Source: Epithemia pelagica
Lineage: Eukaryota > Bacillariophyta > Bacillariophyceae > Surirellales > Surirellaceae
DNA: 64,000 bases
Assembly (NCBI GenBank): GCA_946965045.2
Contig: OX337242.1
Location: 248,001-312,000, forward strand
Reading direction: 5' to 3'
Made by a program: the position numbers and the translations under genes. Shown piece by piece: positions 41,177 through 52,016 of the stretch (position 1 is its first letter; each line of letters starts with the position of its first letter). Below the pieces are notes generated by a model that was not told the origin of the DNA, ran no database searches, and was given only the letters and a program-made list of their open reading frames with translations.

Positions 41177-42904
41177 GTCCTCCTCCTTTGTTTCGTTGTG
41201 GTCGTGTTCCAACTCGTGCAAATCCTGCCGTGTGGCATACAAGCATTGACAAATCACGACAAAGAGGGCCCCCAAGGACAAAAAGGAGGCGGCCCGACCC
41301 AAGCGGGCCATGGAGCGACTTTGACTGACAGCATACATGAAGACGGAGGCAATCAAACCGGCGATGGGGGTGCACAAGACACCTTCGCCGACCGTGGCCA
41401 TGACGGCGTGACCTGCAAATCGAACCATAACATAGAATCCAAGAACAAAACAAACAAACCAGAGACACTTTATCAGTGAGAACAAAATGATCCACGCCAC
41501 TCTTGTACCAAACACCACACCACACAATTACTATTACGACGTACTCATGACGAGAATGTAATTGCCCAAGACCAAAAAAATGTTGCAATAATACAAGGAC
41601 ATGACCAAGCGGGTCAAGTGTCGTTGTCGAAACAAGGCTTGGGTCATGCCAATAAAATCAAACGTGGCTGTATCGTGATGCAATTGGGCATGATGATGTT
41701 CTTGAACGGCTGTGGGGGGTTCCGTCGGGGAGGACTGCGACACTTTAGATTGACTGTGTCGATTGTGTTCAATCGTGACCAATACCAGACTCTTGGTCGT
41801 TCCACTCGGTGAGTTCCCGGCCGTACTGCCCACACTGTGCTGTTGCAAGGCCCTCCATGCATCCAAGGCACTTGTACTGCCGACACTGTCGGTAGTATTG
41901 GTCGTAGTATCACCCGATTGTTGGTGTTGTTGGTGTTCGAGTTGTCGTGCGGCCGTGGCAAAAATCCGATTGGCGGCAGCTTGGCGACGTTCCACGACCG
42001 TGGCGGCTTGAGCCAACAACCATCCCGAATACCAATTAATGGGCGCATTCAGTATCAAAAAGGCCAAGCCCAAGGTCACACCCAAGGACACGCGGACGTC
42101 GCCCGGCAAGGCCAACAAGCCCGTCCCCAAACAATCGGCCGTCAACAGCAAGGCACCCTGCCAGGTCGACATGAGGGGTAAGGGAGACGACGAGGACGAC
42201 GACGATGACATTGGTTCCGTCGAAGAAGGCGTTTCTGGTGGTTCTGATGACGGTGGTGGTGGTTGTTGATACAAGGAACCAATGGTATTGGCGGGTGTTG
42301 TTGTTGTTGTCGGGAGAAATGGTTTTGGTTGTTGTTTTTGTTGTTGGTTGCGGCGTCCCCACGTCGAGGACGGAGCTTGATAATCACTGCCAACCGAAAA
42401 TTCGGAATCGTGACGAAACAACAATTGATGAAACAAGACGGGTGGTTGTGGTTCGACGTAGTCGGTTTCATTGTCCTTTGAATGGCCTGCAGCGGCTCTG
42501 GTTTGTTCCACGTCCCCCACGAGGACCAACCCTTTGGCTGCCGCCGTTTGAGACGAATAGGTGCCCCACAAATCTTGTCCCATGGCATCAATGCCACTGG
42601 TTGCTGTTGCTGCTGTCGTATATCTTCTAGTGGCTCTTGCTCCAGTTGATCCTGCTGTTCTATTGGAGTGCCCTGCTTCGGGTTCGCCCGTGACAAGGGG
42701 AAGGTCGACTTCGACCAAGGTGGTATTGGTGGTGGAGGATGCAGCGGTCGGCGGATTGGTATACAAGGGCCAGGAACCATGACGGACATGGCCTATCGTG
42801 GTGGAGCTGGATAATAATGGAACACGTTCCTGATCTTGTTGTCGTTCCTCCTGCCTTGAAGTATTGGAGGCCGCCTTTTGTTGGTGGTGGTTGTCGGACG
42901 ACAT
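40070..42904 (-). CDS. AAAP-family amino-acid transporter, three exons
   Basis: Exons 42904-41545, 41412-40927 and 40758-40070 join to 844 residues, in frame. Intron 1 is 132 nt (donor GTACGT, acceptor TTTGCAG) and intron 2 is 168 nt (donor GTAAGT, acceptor GAACAG). A long hydrophilic N-terminus of about 230 residues precedes the first membrane helix (GALLLTADCLGTGLLALPGD), the typical opening of amino acid/auxin permeases. Later helices include MTQALFRQRHLTRLVMSLYY with NIFLVLGNYILVM, VLCTPIAGLIASVFMYAV, FLSLGALFVVICQCLY and VLGISLCIFTAVYVTIILLA. A hydrophilic loop encoded in exon 2 carries a run of 13 threonines. It should move amino acids across a membrane with protons; substrate and membrane are unknown. 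It is divergent from the gene at 43941, with which it was duplicated. Confidence 0.82.
41137..41175. repeat. (TTG)13 trinucleotide repeat in the transporter gene
   Basis: Thirteen uninterrupted TTG units on the plus strand encode the poly-threonine run of the transporter loop on the minus strand. Confidence 0.9.
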
Positions 42905-43940
42905 GATGATACTAGGAGAGACTCTCTCTCTCTCTCTCTTGTATCACTCGCTCAGTTGTTTTTTCTGGGGATTGCTTCTCTCTCAAACTGTGTGCGATTG
43001 GATTCTGGTGTGTATGTATGTGTTTTCTCTCTGGACAAGAGAACCAATCTCCTTGGCTGTGTCAAATTCGTAGAACGAGGTAGATAGGGGTATGAATGGA
43101 TACAGATGGAGTCGGCTGGATTGTTGTTGTTGTAGGAGGACGGTGAAGAGAGAGAATCCAATTAGAATGAAGGCGAGTGGCAACAACAGGTGCGCGTGAT
43201 TGTTTGTTTGTTTGTTTGGTTTTTGTGAGACGATCCAGCAGCAAGAAGGACTCTCCAAAAATACTATCTATTACTTTGAATCAATCAATGACACGTCTCT
43301 GGGACGTCCTCGGAGGACCGATACAATCAGAATTGCCAAACAGAACAACACTTACTTGTGTTCTAAGACGCAACGCAAACGCGAACACCTTTGTTCTGAT
43401 CTCGTTCATGGTCGAAGCACGCCAAAGATACGTTTTCGTCTACTAGGAGTATATCCTCTAAGATAGCAACCGAATACCCTTGCTATCTGTACTTTCTGAA
43501 ACGCGACTCGCACAAAAGGGGCTTACTCCAAAGGCCGAGAAGTAGTTTGTTCCGAACGAACGGACTTGTGTAGTATTGCCCCCAGCTGCTTGTGCTTCCG
43601 AATCGCCGTTGGGGGGCAATGGTGTCGGTTGGCAGCCCGTTTTCGTCCGTGGTTCCACACCAAAAATGCAAAAATCCCCTGGCGCCACCACAAACCACCA
43701 AAAATACAAACAAAAAGCTCCACCCGAAATACGACAGTTCGGTGGTTGCGAGATAAGGTGCCACTCATATCCTTCGTTCATTCATTTCTTCACAGTGTTC
43801 AATGGGTGGATGTGCCGCATTCACCCACAAAACAAACTGTGTTGCCCGTAGAAAGAGAAAGGAGCGAGAGAGTCCGTACCAACCAAGAAGATCCACACCA
43901 TTTCATCCATTCCTTGGGTAGCGTTCTTGGGACAACAACC
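42905..43940. other. Shared promoter region of transporter and low-complexity gene
   Basis: This divergent intergenic region of about 1 kb has a short CT run at about 42920-42938 and a TTTG run near 43200. An open frame continuous with the gene at 43941 extends back to 43566, but the sequence there does not look like protein. Parts of this stretch reappear at 46090-47340 in the duplicated copy. Confidence 0.5.
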
Positions 43941-45752
43941 ATGTTGCGGCATCGTCGTGCCAATTCCACCCACACCACAAACAGCAGCAGCCGTGAGGCA
44001 TGTTCCCTGGCCAGCCACAATTCCATTCTCGTACGAACCACGAGAAACAACACTAGCAACATCGACACCAATGGGAGTCATAGTACCAACAACACCAATA
44101 CTCCCAAACAACCACCAGCAGCACATGAGGATGACAATGATTCGGTGCACACGACCGAAACCGAAGCGCTCTCCCACACATCCAAAGAAGATGCAGCACT
44201 CCAACCACGACAAGAAAGTACCCATTTGCATCGATCCCTCCTCGAAGCCCGAAAATTGCTTTGTCGCATCAAAAAAACCACCAAAACGACCAGCGGCCAC
44301 CACAACAGCAACCACAACAGCACCAACCACAACAGTAGCAACGGCAACAGCAATAGCAACCACAGCAGCTCTCCCATTGGTAGAAACAACAACTCAGTAT
44401 CCCCCTCCTCCGCCGCCGCCAAAGAACCAAGGCACCCAGATTCCTCCACCCAGCAACGACAGTATCCCAACAGCAACAACCACAACCATAGCCACACCCA
44501 TGCTGCTGCATCACCATCCTCTCCCGTACCCGTTCCTGCCCATGTGGCCATTGCTCATTTGAAGCAAACGTCTCGGACGCATTTGCAAGAGGCGGCGGTC
44601 AATCAATTGATGCAAACCATCCAGTCGTCCACGGAAGCCCGACGATTGTTGACGCAATTGCGACACTTGCAGCAACAACAGCAACAACAGCCACAAGACA
44701 ACGACACGAAATCACCACTCCAACAACAACCACACTCGAATCCTCCTCCTCGTGACCGGTATGCCACACCCAACTCTTTCAACAAGGAGGAGGACGGGGG
44801 TTATACTGCCTTGACGGGATTGGAACGATCCATGCGAGCCTTGGCAGAAGCCCGACGAGAAATTGTCAAGATTCAAGAATCGCAGGGACTGTCTCCACCC
44901 ATCCAGCATGTTGTCGGCAACCAACCACCACACGACAAAGACGACTTTGACGATGATGATGATGACGAGCTTCTCCCCATTATTCCGCATCCCCAGTCTC
45001 CCCAAGCAAGTGTGCTTCGTCGCCAACAAATGGTTGTAGCCGCCCAAAAGAAGAAACAGGAACTTACAGAAGAAACGATCCGCAAGGACAACCACCCATA
45101 TTCCGATAACATTTCGGAACTGGGAGATTCCTCCTCCGCCGTGTCCATTCCCTCCCAATCGCCAGCACATGATTCGAATCGGCATGCCTCCTCACGGTAC
45201 ACGCCGCAGCATGACCCGACTATTGGCAATAATAAGAGCAAACCCACCACCAAGAGCAAATCGTCCACCCCCCTGTTGGACATCCAGTGGCTCCAGGATG
45301 TCGAGAAATGGGTCTTGTCCTGTGATACAGTGGCAATGGTCGCCGATGCCTTGGACGGGTGTACTCCGGCCGACGGTCGCTATGACGACGACGAGGAAGA
45401 CTTGTTGTACGATTCAGAACTCGAAGACGATTACTACAATAGCGAGTCGGACACCAGTCGACTACGACCACAGCGACGACGAGGAGGAAACGACGACAAT
45501 GACGATGACGACTCGGTTATGCTCGCACAATATGGCACTGCCATGCTGAATTTGACAAGCTGTGGGACGACCACCACTCGTTCGGCCGTGGTACACGATC
45601 ATCATCCACGACGCGACCCACAACGTGCCAAATCACGGTCTTCCAAAAAGTATTCGTCGCGATTGAAGTCCCACACTGGAACCAATCGCCAACAAAACTC
45701 CATAATGAAGAAGAAGAAGAAGAAGCGTTCGGAAACTCGAGCGGCCTTCTAA
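43941..45752 (+). CDS. Low-complexity protein with repeated EAR helices, unknown function
   Basis: The 603-residue protein starts at the ATG at 43941 (MLRHRRANSTHTTNSSSREA). Most of it is Asn/His/Ser/Gln-rich and probably disordered. Three short helical segments share a pattern: SLLEARKLLCRIK, SSTEARRLLTQLR and ALAEARREIVKIQ. Other blocks that stand out are DDDELLPIIPHPQSPQASVL, WLQDVEKWVLSCDTVAMVAD, an acidic stretch and a basic tail (SSKKYSSRLKSH). The same blocks survive in the broken copy at 47440-48593, which shows that these are the conserved parts. I do not recognise the family; nothing here points to an enzyme. Confidence 0.65.
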   Translation: MLRHRRANSTHTTNSSSREACSLASHNSILVRTTRNNTSNIDTNGSHSTNNTNTPKQPPAAHEDDNDSVHTTETEALSHTSKEDAALQPRQESTHLHRSLLEARKLLCRIKKTTKTTSGHHNSNHNSTNHNSSNGNSNSNHSSSPIGRNNNSVSPSSAAAKEPRHPDSSTQQRQYPNSNNHNHSHTHAAASPSSPVPVPAHVAIAHLKQTSRTHLQEAAVNQLMQTIQSSTEARRLLTQLRHLQQQQQQQPQDNDTKSPLQQQPHSNPPPRDRYATPNSFNKEEDGGYTALTGLERSMRALAEARREIVKIQESQGLSPPIQHVVGNQPPHDKDDFDDDDDDELLPIIPHPQSPQASVLRRQQMVVAAQKKKQELTEETIRKDNHPYSDNISELGDSSSAVSIPSQSPAHDSNRHASSRYTPQHDPTIGNNKSKPTTKSKSSTPLLDIQWLQDVEKWVLSCDTVAMVADALDGCTPADGRYDDDEEDLLYDSELEDDYYNSESDTSRLRPQRRRGGNDDNDDDDSVMLAQYGTAMLNLTSCGTTTTRSAVVHDHHPRRDPQRAKSRSSKKYSSRLKSHTGTNRQQNSIMKKKKKKRSETRAAF

Positions 45753-45889
45753 CTCCTCAAGACTTGTATGTGCGTGCATATGTCCCTTTGGGAGGATCTT
45801 TCTTGTACTGTATTCATAACCATGGTTGCGGCGGCTGCTGCATTGGATTACGATAAGGATGGTGGCCCTTTGTGTCTTTGGTAGTGGAA

Positions 45890-46088
45890 ATGAAAAAGTC
45901 GACTTGGACCAGGCAAGGTAGTATTCGGTCAAGTCGTCGTCTGGTTTGTCTGGTTTGTCATTGGACACAAAAGTATTGGGCCAAGAACCATGATGGACAT
46001 GGCCTGTCCATGGAATCAATAAGAGACCACGTTCATGATCTTGTCTCGCCCATGCTTTCTTCTTCTTGTGCATGGTGCTGGAGGACAC
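45890..46088 (-). pseudogene. Truncated copy of the transporter 5' end
   Basis: The reading starts MSSSTMHKKKKAWARQDHER and contains GHVHHGSWP, matching QDQER and GHVRHGSWP in the N-terminus of the transporter at 42904. Similarity ends at the equivalent of about transporter codon 65, and no membrane helix follows. It is a fragment left by the segmental duplication; the frame stays open past it by chance, into the 3' end of the gene at 43941. Confidence 0.75.
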
Positions 46089-46735
46089 GACGGGAAGCTA
46101 GATCGCTCTTGTTTTCTCTGTCTGCCTTTCTCCAGCCTGTTTTTAAAGTCACTCTCTTGTGCATATTTCTTTCAATATATTTTGTAGGCGCTTCGCTCTT
46201 GTTGTTGTGGTTCCTCTTGTTCTTCTTCTCGGTTTGGTCTGGAAAAGAGATTTGTAAGTATTGATACAGGAAAGCGCGCATCGTTAGTTATTGTTGTTTT
46301 ACGATGGGCACGTCGTTACAATAAAATTGCCAAACGATAAGGGAGCTGGAAATAGATTGACTGGTTTTGTGTAAGACGATCGTACAACGGCAGTCTGTGA
46401 CACGACAAAACGTCAAAAGAATCAGACAATCATTGCCAAAACACACACCAAGAGAGATTTGGTTGTTCAGCTCTACCTTGAGGATGATCACGCAAAAAGG
46501 GTTAATCGGAATAGAGCCTCGTAGAGCCTCGTAGCTATCTGTACTTGCGTACGAGCGACTCAAAGATTCCATAGGTCGCACATAAAGGGCTTTATCCGAG
46601 ATCGGAGGAAGGCGCGATCAACTCTTTCTTCTGAACGGAATCGAAGTGCGTGAGTCGATAAATGACCCGTCCAAATTTTGTATTGCCCACAAGTGCTTGT
46701 ACTTCCGAATGGAAGTTACCACGACTTCCTCAGGG

Positions 46736-47173
46736 GTGTGGGGTAAACCTGATATTCTCAGACCCATTATCGACCAAGTTTGTAGACCAAAATAACATTA
46801 CTCATATGAGTAGAATCGATGATGTTAACTACATTATGCACTTGAAGCTCTTTGTAGAGGGATTATTGTGATAATTTCTCTGTACCGATAGGTTGTTGAA
46901 ACCGACCTGGGTCGTTTTTGGGTATGACAGCTTTTTCCTGATCAGACCGGGTCAGACCCGGTCTGATCAGGAAAAAGCTGTCATACCCAAAAACGACCCA
47001 GGTCGGTTTCAACAACCTATCGGTACAGAGAAATTACCACAATAATCCCTCTATAAAGAGCTTCAAGAGCATAGTTAACATCATCGATTCTAGACGAGTA
47101 CCTCATATGATTTTGGTCATAGTAAGCATTTGGTCGATAATGGGGGTCTTAGAATATCAGGTTTACCCCACAC
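46736..47173. repeat. 438-bp foldback palindrome
   Basis: Arms 46736-46953 and 46955-47173 are inverted copies separated by a single base. The inner 85-90 bp of each arm are identical; the outer parts carry substitutions and small indels. The outer ends read GTGTGGGGTAAACCTGATAT. It interrupts sequence that is continuous in the first copy of the segmental duplication, so it is an insertion. I found no target duplication. Confidence 0.88.
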
Positions 47174-47439
47174 TCCAGCCTAACTGCTCTTGCTGGTCAG
47201 CCCGTTGTGTCGGTTGGCAGCAAGTTTTCGTCATCATTAGACTCGTTGATCCCCAAAAATCCAATTTTGCACACGAAAAAGCTACACAAGGAGAGCCGAA
47301 ATGGAGGGTGCGAGTAAACTATCCTATTCGAACGAGACGGAATGATCGTCATAAAAAACATCATCAACAACAGCAACCACTGCATCCACAATAGGATCCA
47401 TCCCCACCAGACAGATCCCCACCAGACAGAATTCAGAAC

Positions 47440-48593
47440 ATGGACAAAAACCATGATGCATCACCACCCGCCTCTCCTGATGTGCATGTAAAGGAAACTT
47501 CCACGACGAATTTGGAAGCAGCGGCCGTTGATCAATTGATGCAAACCATCAAGTCTTCCGCTGAAGCCCGACGATTGTTGAGTCAATTGCGACAACAACA
47601 ACAACAAGACGACAGCAACAACAACCAGAGACAGTCGCCGAGTACGCCCTCCAACGCATCCCCCAAACAAGAGTCTACGACCTTGATGGGGTTGGAACGA
47701 TCCATGCGAGCCTTGGTGGAAGCACGACGAGAAATTGGCAAGATTCAAGGATCATAGAGCATTTCGCCACAAAAAACCACCACGGCAGTCGTGGACCACA
47801 AGCAACCACAAGGCATTGTGGTGGTAGACGATGATGATGATGGCGAGGTTCTCCCCATTATTCCGCATCCACAGTCTCCGGAAGCAGCCGTGCTCCGCCA
47901 AAAACAATTGGATTCTGCCAAGAAAATGCAGGAACGTGAAAAGCAGAACCGCAACAACAACCACAAGTCTAAACCGGACCATGGTCAGGACAAGACGAAC
48001 CATCCCGATGACATTTCAGAAATGGGACAGTCCTCCTCTGCCTCCGTGCAGTCGTACGTGGATAGGTACATGCCAGTACGAAAGAACAAGACGCCCGTCT
48101 GGGATCACCAGTTGTTTCATGCCATGGAGAATTGGCTCTTGTGCTGTGAGCCTTGTCACAGGATGGCGGCGGTCGCCGATGCCTTTGACAATACGAGTCA
48201 GTGCACTCCGGCTGAATATCTATTGGACGAAGAAGACTTGTTGTACGATTCGGAACCCGAAGACGATGATGACGAACCTGAAGACGAAGACGACGACTTC
48301 TATAATGCTGAGAAGAACGAAGAGGAGGAGATGACGACGATTCTCTCTTGCTCGCGAAATACGGCAATGCCCTGCTGAGTCTGGGAAGCTGGGGAACCAA
48401 TCAGGCCACCGCACCTACTCCTGTCGTAAAACACCAGACACGACGCGATCCAGAACCACCACGATCCTCCAAAAAGTATTCGTCGCAATTGAAATCCCAC
48501 GCACAAAAGTCCAATCCGAAAAAGAAGCGTCTCCCAAGAGTTGTCTCGTACATGAACTCTAAGGGCTACTCCGACACCCAAGCAGAATTCTAA
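47440..48593 (+). pseudogene. Degenerate copy of the low-complexity gene at 43941
   Basis: It reads KETSTTNLEAAAVDQLMQTI, LERSMRALVEARREIGKIQ, then after a TAG at 47755-47757 continues in the same frame with VLPIIPHPQSPEAAVLRQKQ and LLDEEDLLYDSEPEDD. A frameshift near 48330-48345 then moves the match to the frame reading LLAKYGNALLSLGSWGTNQ and SSKKYSSQLKSH, ending at 48593. The aligned position of the stop is CAG in the intact gene. The N-terminal third of the parent has no counterpart. Two lesions make it a pseudogene, unless it is spliced in a way I cannot see. Confidence 0.82.
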
Positions 48594-49204
48594 ACTGGAC
48601 GGCAAGTGAGACCTGTGGTATGTACAATGTTCTTTGGTGGGATGTGGAGACTTTTTCCTGTCTCGGGATGCCTCTGGAACAAAACATATTCATGACTAGA
48701 TCTCAGTTCTAGATACTCTTGCACATGTCAGCTATCAGGGTGTATGGTATTCATAGAGGAGTAACTAGGGAGTCCGTAGAGATCGTACTCCGACTAAGTA
48801 CTGGCCGACTCCTATTTTTTCGGAACCGGCACATAGCCTCATTCGCGACTCAAACACTTTGTTATTCGCTATGATTCGCGCGTACTTCATGTGCCGCCGG
48901 ACTCTTCGGCGAACGACGACAGCTGTTTTCTTCGCAAATCGGTTAAAAGCCGCTAACTATCTCTAGCTTATCAGCTAGTTTTCCTGGTGGCTTACATCCA
49001 TATGAAGCATTGATACGGGTGGAATCAAGGACATTTAAAAAGGCTCCAATTAAGCTTGTACCTGCCGGCGCCGTTTTGTGTCTCAAAAAGCTGACACGCG
49101 TGAGATTCACTGTTATGTATCCGCCCGATGCATTGTGAAGTACTTTTCGAAGGTGAATCGTCCTCTCGATTTGGTCCATCCATCACAAACATCACAACCG
49201 GGCA
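48594..49204. other. Intergenic, no gene seen
   Basis: This stretch is the promoter side of the gene at 49205. A 78-codon minus-strand frame at 48943-49179 is too short and anonymous to call. Confidence 0.4.
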
Positions 49205-51097
49205 ATGAGGAAACAAGCAACAATGCGCATGAAATCTTTCCTCACCAGAAAGACATTCGACAAGGCAAGTTCCTCTGTCGCCGTCGATGATGCTTGCCAG
49301 TTGAATGACAACCCAGACGACCCTTCAAACACGAAGCAAACGGAACCAGACCAGGAACCGACACAAAAATGGCACAGTTTCCTCCGAATTAAAAAGGGGG
49401 CAGAGGACACTGAATCCAAAGATGCCATGAACAAACCCAAATATAATGACGAAGTCCAACGTTTCATGGACAAGTTTGAAGAATCCAAACGAACCTCACC
49501 AGGGATCAAACTCAAACGAACCCTACGCACCTTGTCTGAAACGAAAATGGCCAGTTCCGCAAAGTCGTGGACAAGTCGGGGGAAGGAGAGCCTCAACATG
49601 AAGAAGAAATCAAATCCGAAACAAGACAAGTCAGCACGACTCTTTGAATCCATGAATCAGGGTCCCATGCGCAAGTTGTTTCAACGATTTCACACAAACA
49701 AGAAGCGTGGCGATCCAACCATGATGAAACCAGAAACGACGACCAATGGATTCGATCTCCCGATTGTCCAAACCAACGATACTGCCATGTTAGAGGGCCT
49801 CCAAGTGGATACTCCTCCGGTTCCAACGCTGTCTCGTACTTCATCCTCAGCATCCACGGTCAGTGCGGATGATTCTGTCGACAGTCGTGACCAGGAGTCT
49901 AAAAAGCCGACGGAACCACCAACAGATGGAACTGTCAAATCTACCTCGAGACCAGAAGAAGACAACAGGCTCGACCAACATGTGGTGGAAAACTTGAGTC
50001 ACAATCATTCAAGAGTTGAAGAGATGGTTTCCGAGACTGATTCTGACACGGATGATGATTTGGATTCAGAGTCAGAGTATTCGAGACCAAAGGACGATGA
50101 TCACAAACAACTTCGCGGAGATGCAAGCCTGGAAGAAGAAGATGATGATGATGAGCCAGCCATGAGCGACGATTCAGTTGATGAGGAGCTCCAAGAGTTG
50201 GTCACAACGTCGACTGATGATGATGATGATGATGAGGAAGAAGCCAATCCATCACCAGTTCGTCAAGAAGTTATTACTATAGAAACAGCGACATCTCAGA
50301 ATACAGATTCTGGAGCAGGGCAGGAAGCCATTTTGAGACACGAATCTAGTCTGGAAGACGAAGATTCTAGTGTGGAAAAAATGGAAGAAGGTTCACAAAT
50401 GGACCCGGACCAGGAAACCCCCGTCGAGAACGTTACGAATCCAAAAGCAAACAATGCCCAGGTGACAGAAAACAGAGAAGAAGAAGAGACTCCAAGCATG
50501 GTCCATCAATCTGGATTATCAGAACGAGTGTCCAACATTTTGGATGAAGCTGCAGATCCCGACACGGAAGAAATTCCTTCCATGGAGGAGGTCACAACCG
50601 CCTCAACATCATTCTCCACTACGGATACAACAGCTCGTGAGCCTCCTGAACTAATCAAGACAGATACAGAATACTCTATTGCAGTGCATTCCATGGGTTC
50701 CATGCCCAGCCAGCGACGACTTGTGATTGAAAATGCGCCTTCTCTCATGGCAGCACCATCCGAGGCGACGCAAGCCACAAACCATGCACGAGGAGGAGTT
50801 TTGAACAAGGTTCTCGACAGTGCCTGTGCGGGATGGGACTGTGTCAACGTCATGATGGATTCGATCGACAATATGAGCCAAGCGACACCCGTGAATCAGT
50901 TTGAATTGTCCGAGCAACTCGAAATGGGTGACTTCCAATCCATTGACTACTATGATGACGTCAAACGAAAGAAACGAGCAAAATCCAAAATGCGACAAAA
51001 AGGTACCCGCAGGCGGCCCTTCCCGAGCGCCCTTTTCCCAAAAGCGACAAAAGAACCCGCAACCTCCGATCGCCCCGGAGTTCTCTCAGAGTCATAG
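49205..51097 (+). CDS. Acidic, disordered hypothetical protein
   Basis: The 630-residue frame opens with a basic segment (MRKQATMRMKSFLTRKTFDK). Basic Lys/Ser-rich sequence follows, then a long Asp/Glu/Ser/Thr-rich middle with runs of five or six acidic residues. Near the C-terminus is a less biased block (GGVLNKVLDSACAGWDCVNV, then SEQLEMGDFQSIDYYDD) before a basic tail. No enzyme motif, membrane helix or signal peptide is visible. Composition and a long uninterrupted frame support a real gene. It resembles the gene at 52799 in overall design, though I cannot align the two with confidence. Confidence 0.6.
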   Translation: MRKQATMRMKSFLTRKTFDKASSSVAVDDACQLNDNPDDPSNTKQTEPDQEPTQKWHSFLRIKKGAEDTESKDAMNKPKYNDEVQRFMDKFEESKRTSPGIKLKRTLRTLSETKMASSAKSWTSRGKESLNMKKKSNPKQDKSARLFESMNQGPMRKLFQRFHTNKKRGDPTMMKPETTTNGFDLPIVQTNDTAMLEGLQVDTPPVPTLSRTSSSASTVSADDSVDSRDQESKKPTEPPTDGTVKSTSRPEEDNRLDQHVVENLSHNHSRVEEMVSETDSDTDDDLDSESEYSRPKDDDHKQLRGDASLEEEDDDDEPAMSDDSVDEELQELVTTSTDDDDDDEEEANPSPVRQEVITIETATSQNTDSGAGQEAILRHESSLEDEDSSVEKMEEGSQMDPDQETPVENVTNPKANNAQVTENREEEETPSMVHQSGLSERVSNILDEAADPDTEEIPSMEEVTTASTSFSTTDTTAREPPELIKTDTEYSIAVHSMGSMPSQRRLVIENAPSLMAAPSEATQATNHARGGVLNKVLDSACAGWDCVNVMMDSIDNMSQATPVNQFELSEQLEMGDFQSIDYYDDVKRKKRAKSKMRQKGTRRRPFPSALFPKATKEPATSDRPGVLSES

Positions 51098-51338
51098 TCT
51101 TTAACATGTTGCATAGGTTGTTGTATAATAAATCCTTCTACTAGGAGTACAAGCCAGACTCATACCTTTGAATGCGACATCACACATAGCGTGTGGAAGT
51201 GATAGCGAACTATCATCTTATTAGAAAGCCTTATCGCTTCATACCAGTTCAATCTTTTTAATGATTTGAGACCATGGGCACGGGGATGTCGATCATAGAC
51301 AGAATGCAGGCTGTAGTCTTTTTGTGAGTGTGCCTCTT

Positions 51339-52016
51339 CTAGTTTGGTTGCAGCATGTTCTTCATGGTTTTCACCACCACGGGCCACGTCTTGCAAGGAA
51401 TGGCCCAATGGTAGGCCTCTTCCACCTTGTCTCTTCCAAACAGCAATATTTGACCATTGTATTCCGCACCCGCAAAGGTAGGAACTTTGGGATTATCATC
51501 GACAATGCCCGTCACATGTGGGAAAAGCTCGTGTAACGCCTGCGCTTTCCATTGATTGCCTTGTTCAAAGGGAATCTCATTCGGTTTGGCGACAACCGGA
51601 AGGTCCGGGAAACCATTTTCTTGTAGCCACCGTATCGTATTCGCAGTAACTTGTTCCGGTCGTACCGTCAAGTATCCGACAAAGAGCGACGGATTCCAAT
51701 GCAACAACTCCTGGACGCCCTCGAGGGCGCCCGGTATGAGCGGCAAATTGTCTTGTGCTTCCGGTGCTTGTCGTTGCTCCTGCATCCAGGATTGTGCCTC
51801 ATTGGTTTGCCATGCCGGATTGTGTTGCGCCAAGTGATACTTGTCAATTAATGCCAAGACGGACAAACCGTCCGGATTGCCAAACAAGCGGGCGCACCGG
51901 TCAAACCACGCCACGTTGGTGGCCGCCAAGGTTTCGTCAATGTCCAATACAAAACCGCTTTGTTGCGATGCTTTCAAGGATGCCTTGAGTTCCTCCACCG
52001 TGCAATAAGTTGCCAT
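51339..52016 (-). CDS. HAD-superfamily hydrolase
   Basis: The 225-residue protein starts at the ATG at 52016 (context ACCATGG). An in-frame ATG at 52265 would add 83 residues that look untranslated. Motif I is GFVLDIDETLAATNVAWFD (nucleophile Asp and acid-base Asp). Motif II is the Thr of VGYLTVRPEQV. The Lys of VVAKPNEIPF fits motif III. VTGIVDDNPKVPTFAG is motif IV with two Asp. The fold is that of a small HAD phosphatase, probably magnesium-dependent and cytosolic since no targeting peptide is seen. The substrate cannot be assigned. Confidence 0.82.
   Translation of the reverse strand: MATYCTVEELKASLKASQQSGFVLDIDETLAATNVAWFDRCARLFGNPDGLSVLALIDKYHLAQHNPAWQTNEAQSWMQEQRQAPEAQDNLPLIPGALEGVQELLHWNPSLFVGYLTVRPEQVTANTIRWLQENGFPDLPVVAKPNEIPFEQGNQWKAQALHELFPHVTGIVDDNPKVPTFAGAEYNGQILLFGRDKVEEAYHWAIPCKTWPVVVKTMKNMLQPN

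Larger units (their letters stand above)
45880..48600. repeat. Second copy of a tandem segmental duplication
   Basis: In order it repeats the transporter 5' end (about 45890-46088, minus strand), the shared promoter region (for example GCTATCTGTACTT, GTATTGCCC, GTGTCGGTTGGCAGC) and the low-complexity gene (47440-48593). The first copy covers about 42,700-45,752. The copy has many substitutions and indels, so it is old. A foldback element was inserted into it later. Confidence 0.8.

Noticed and set aside
49009-49180. Minus-strand frame of 78 codons upstream of the gene at 49205
   Set aside because: Too short and without recognisable similarity; possibly a transposon remnant, but unsupported.
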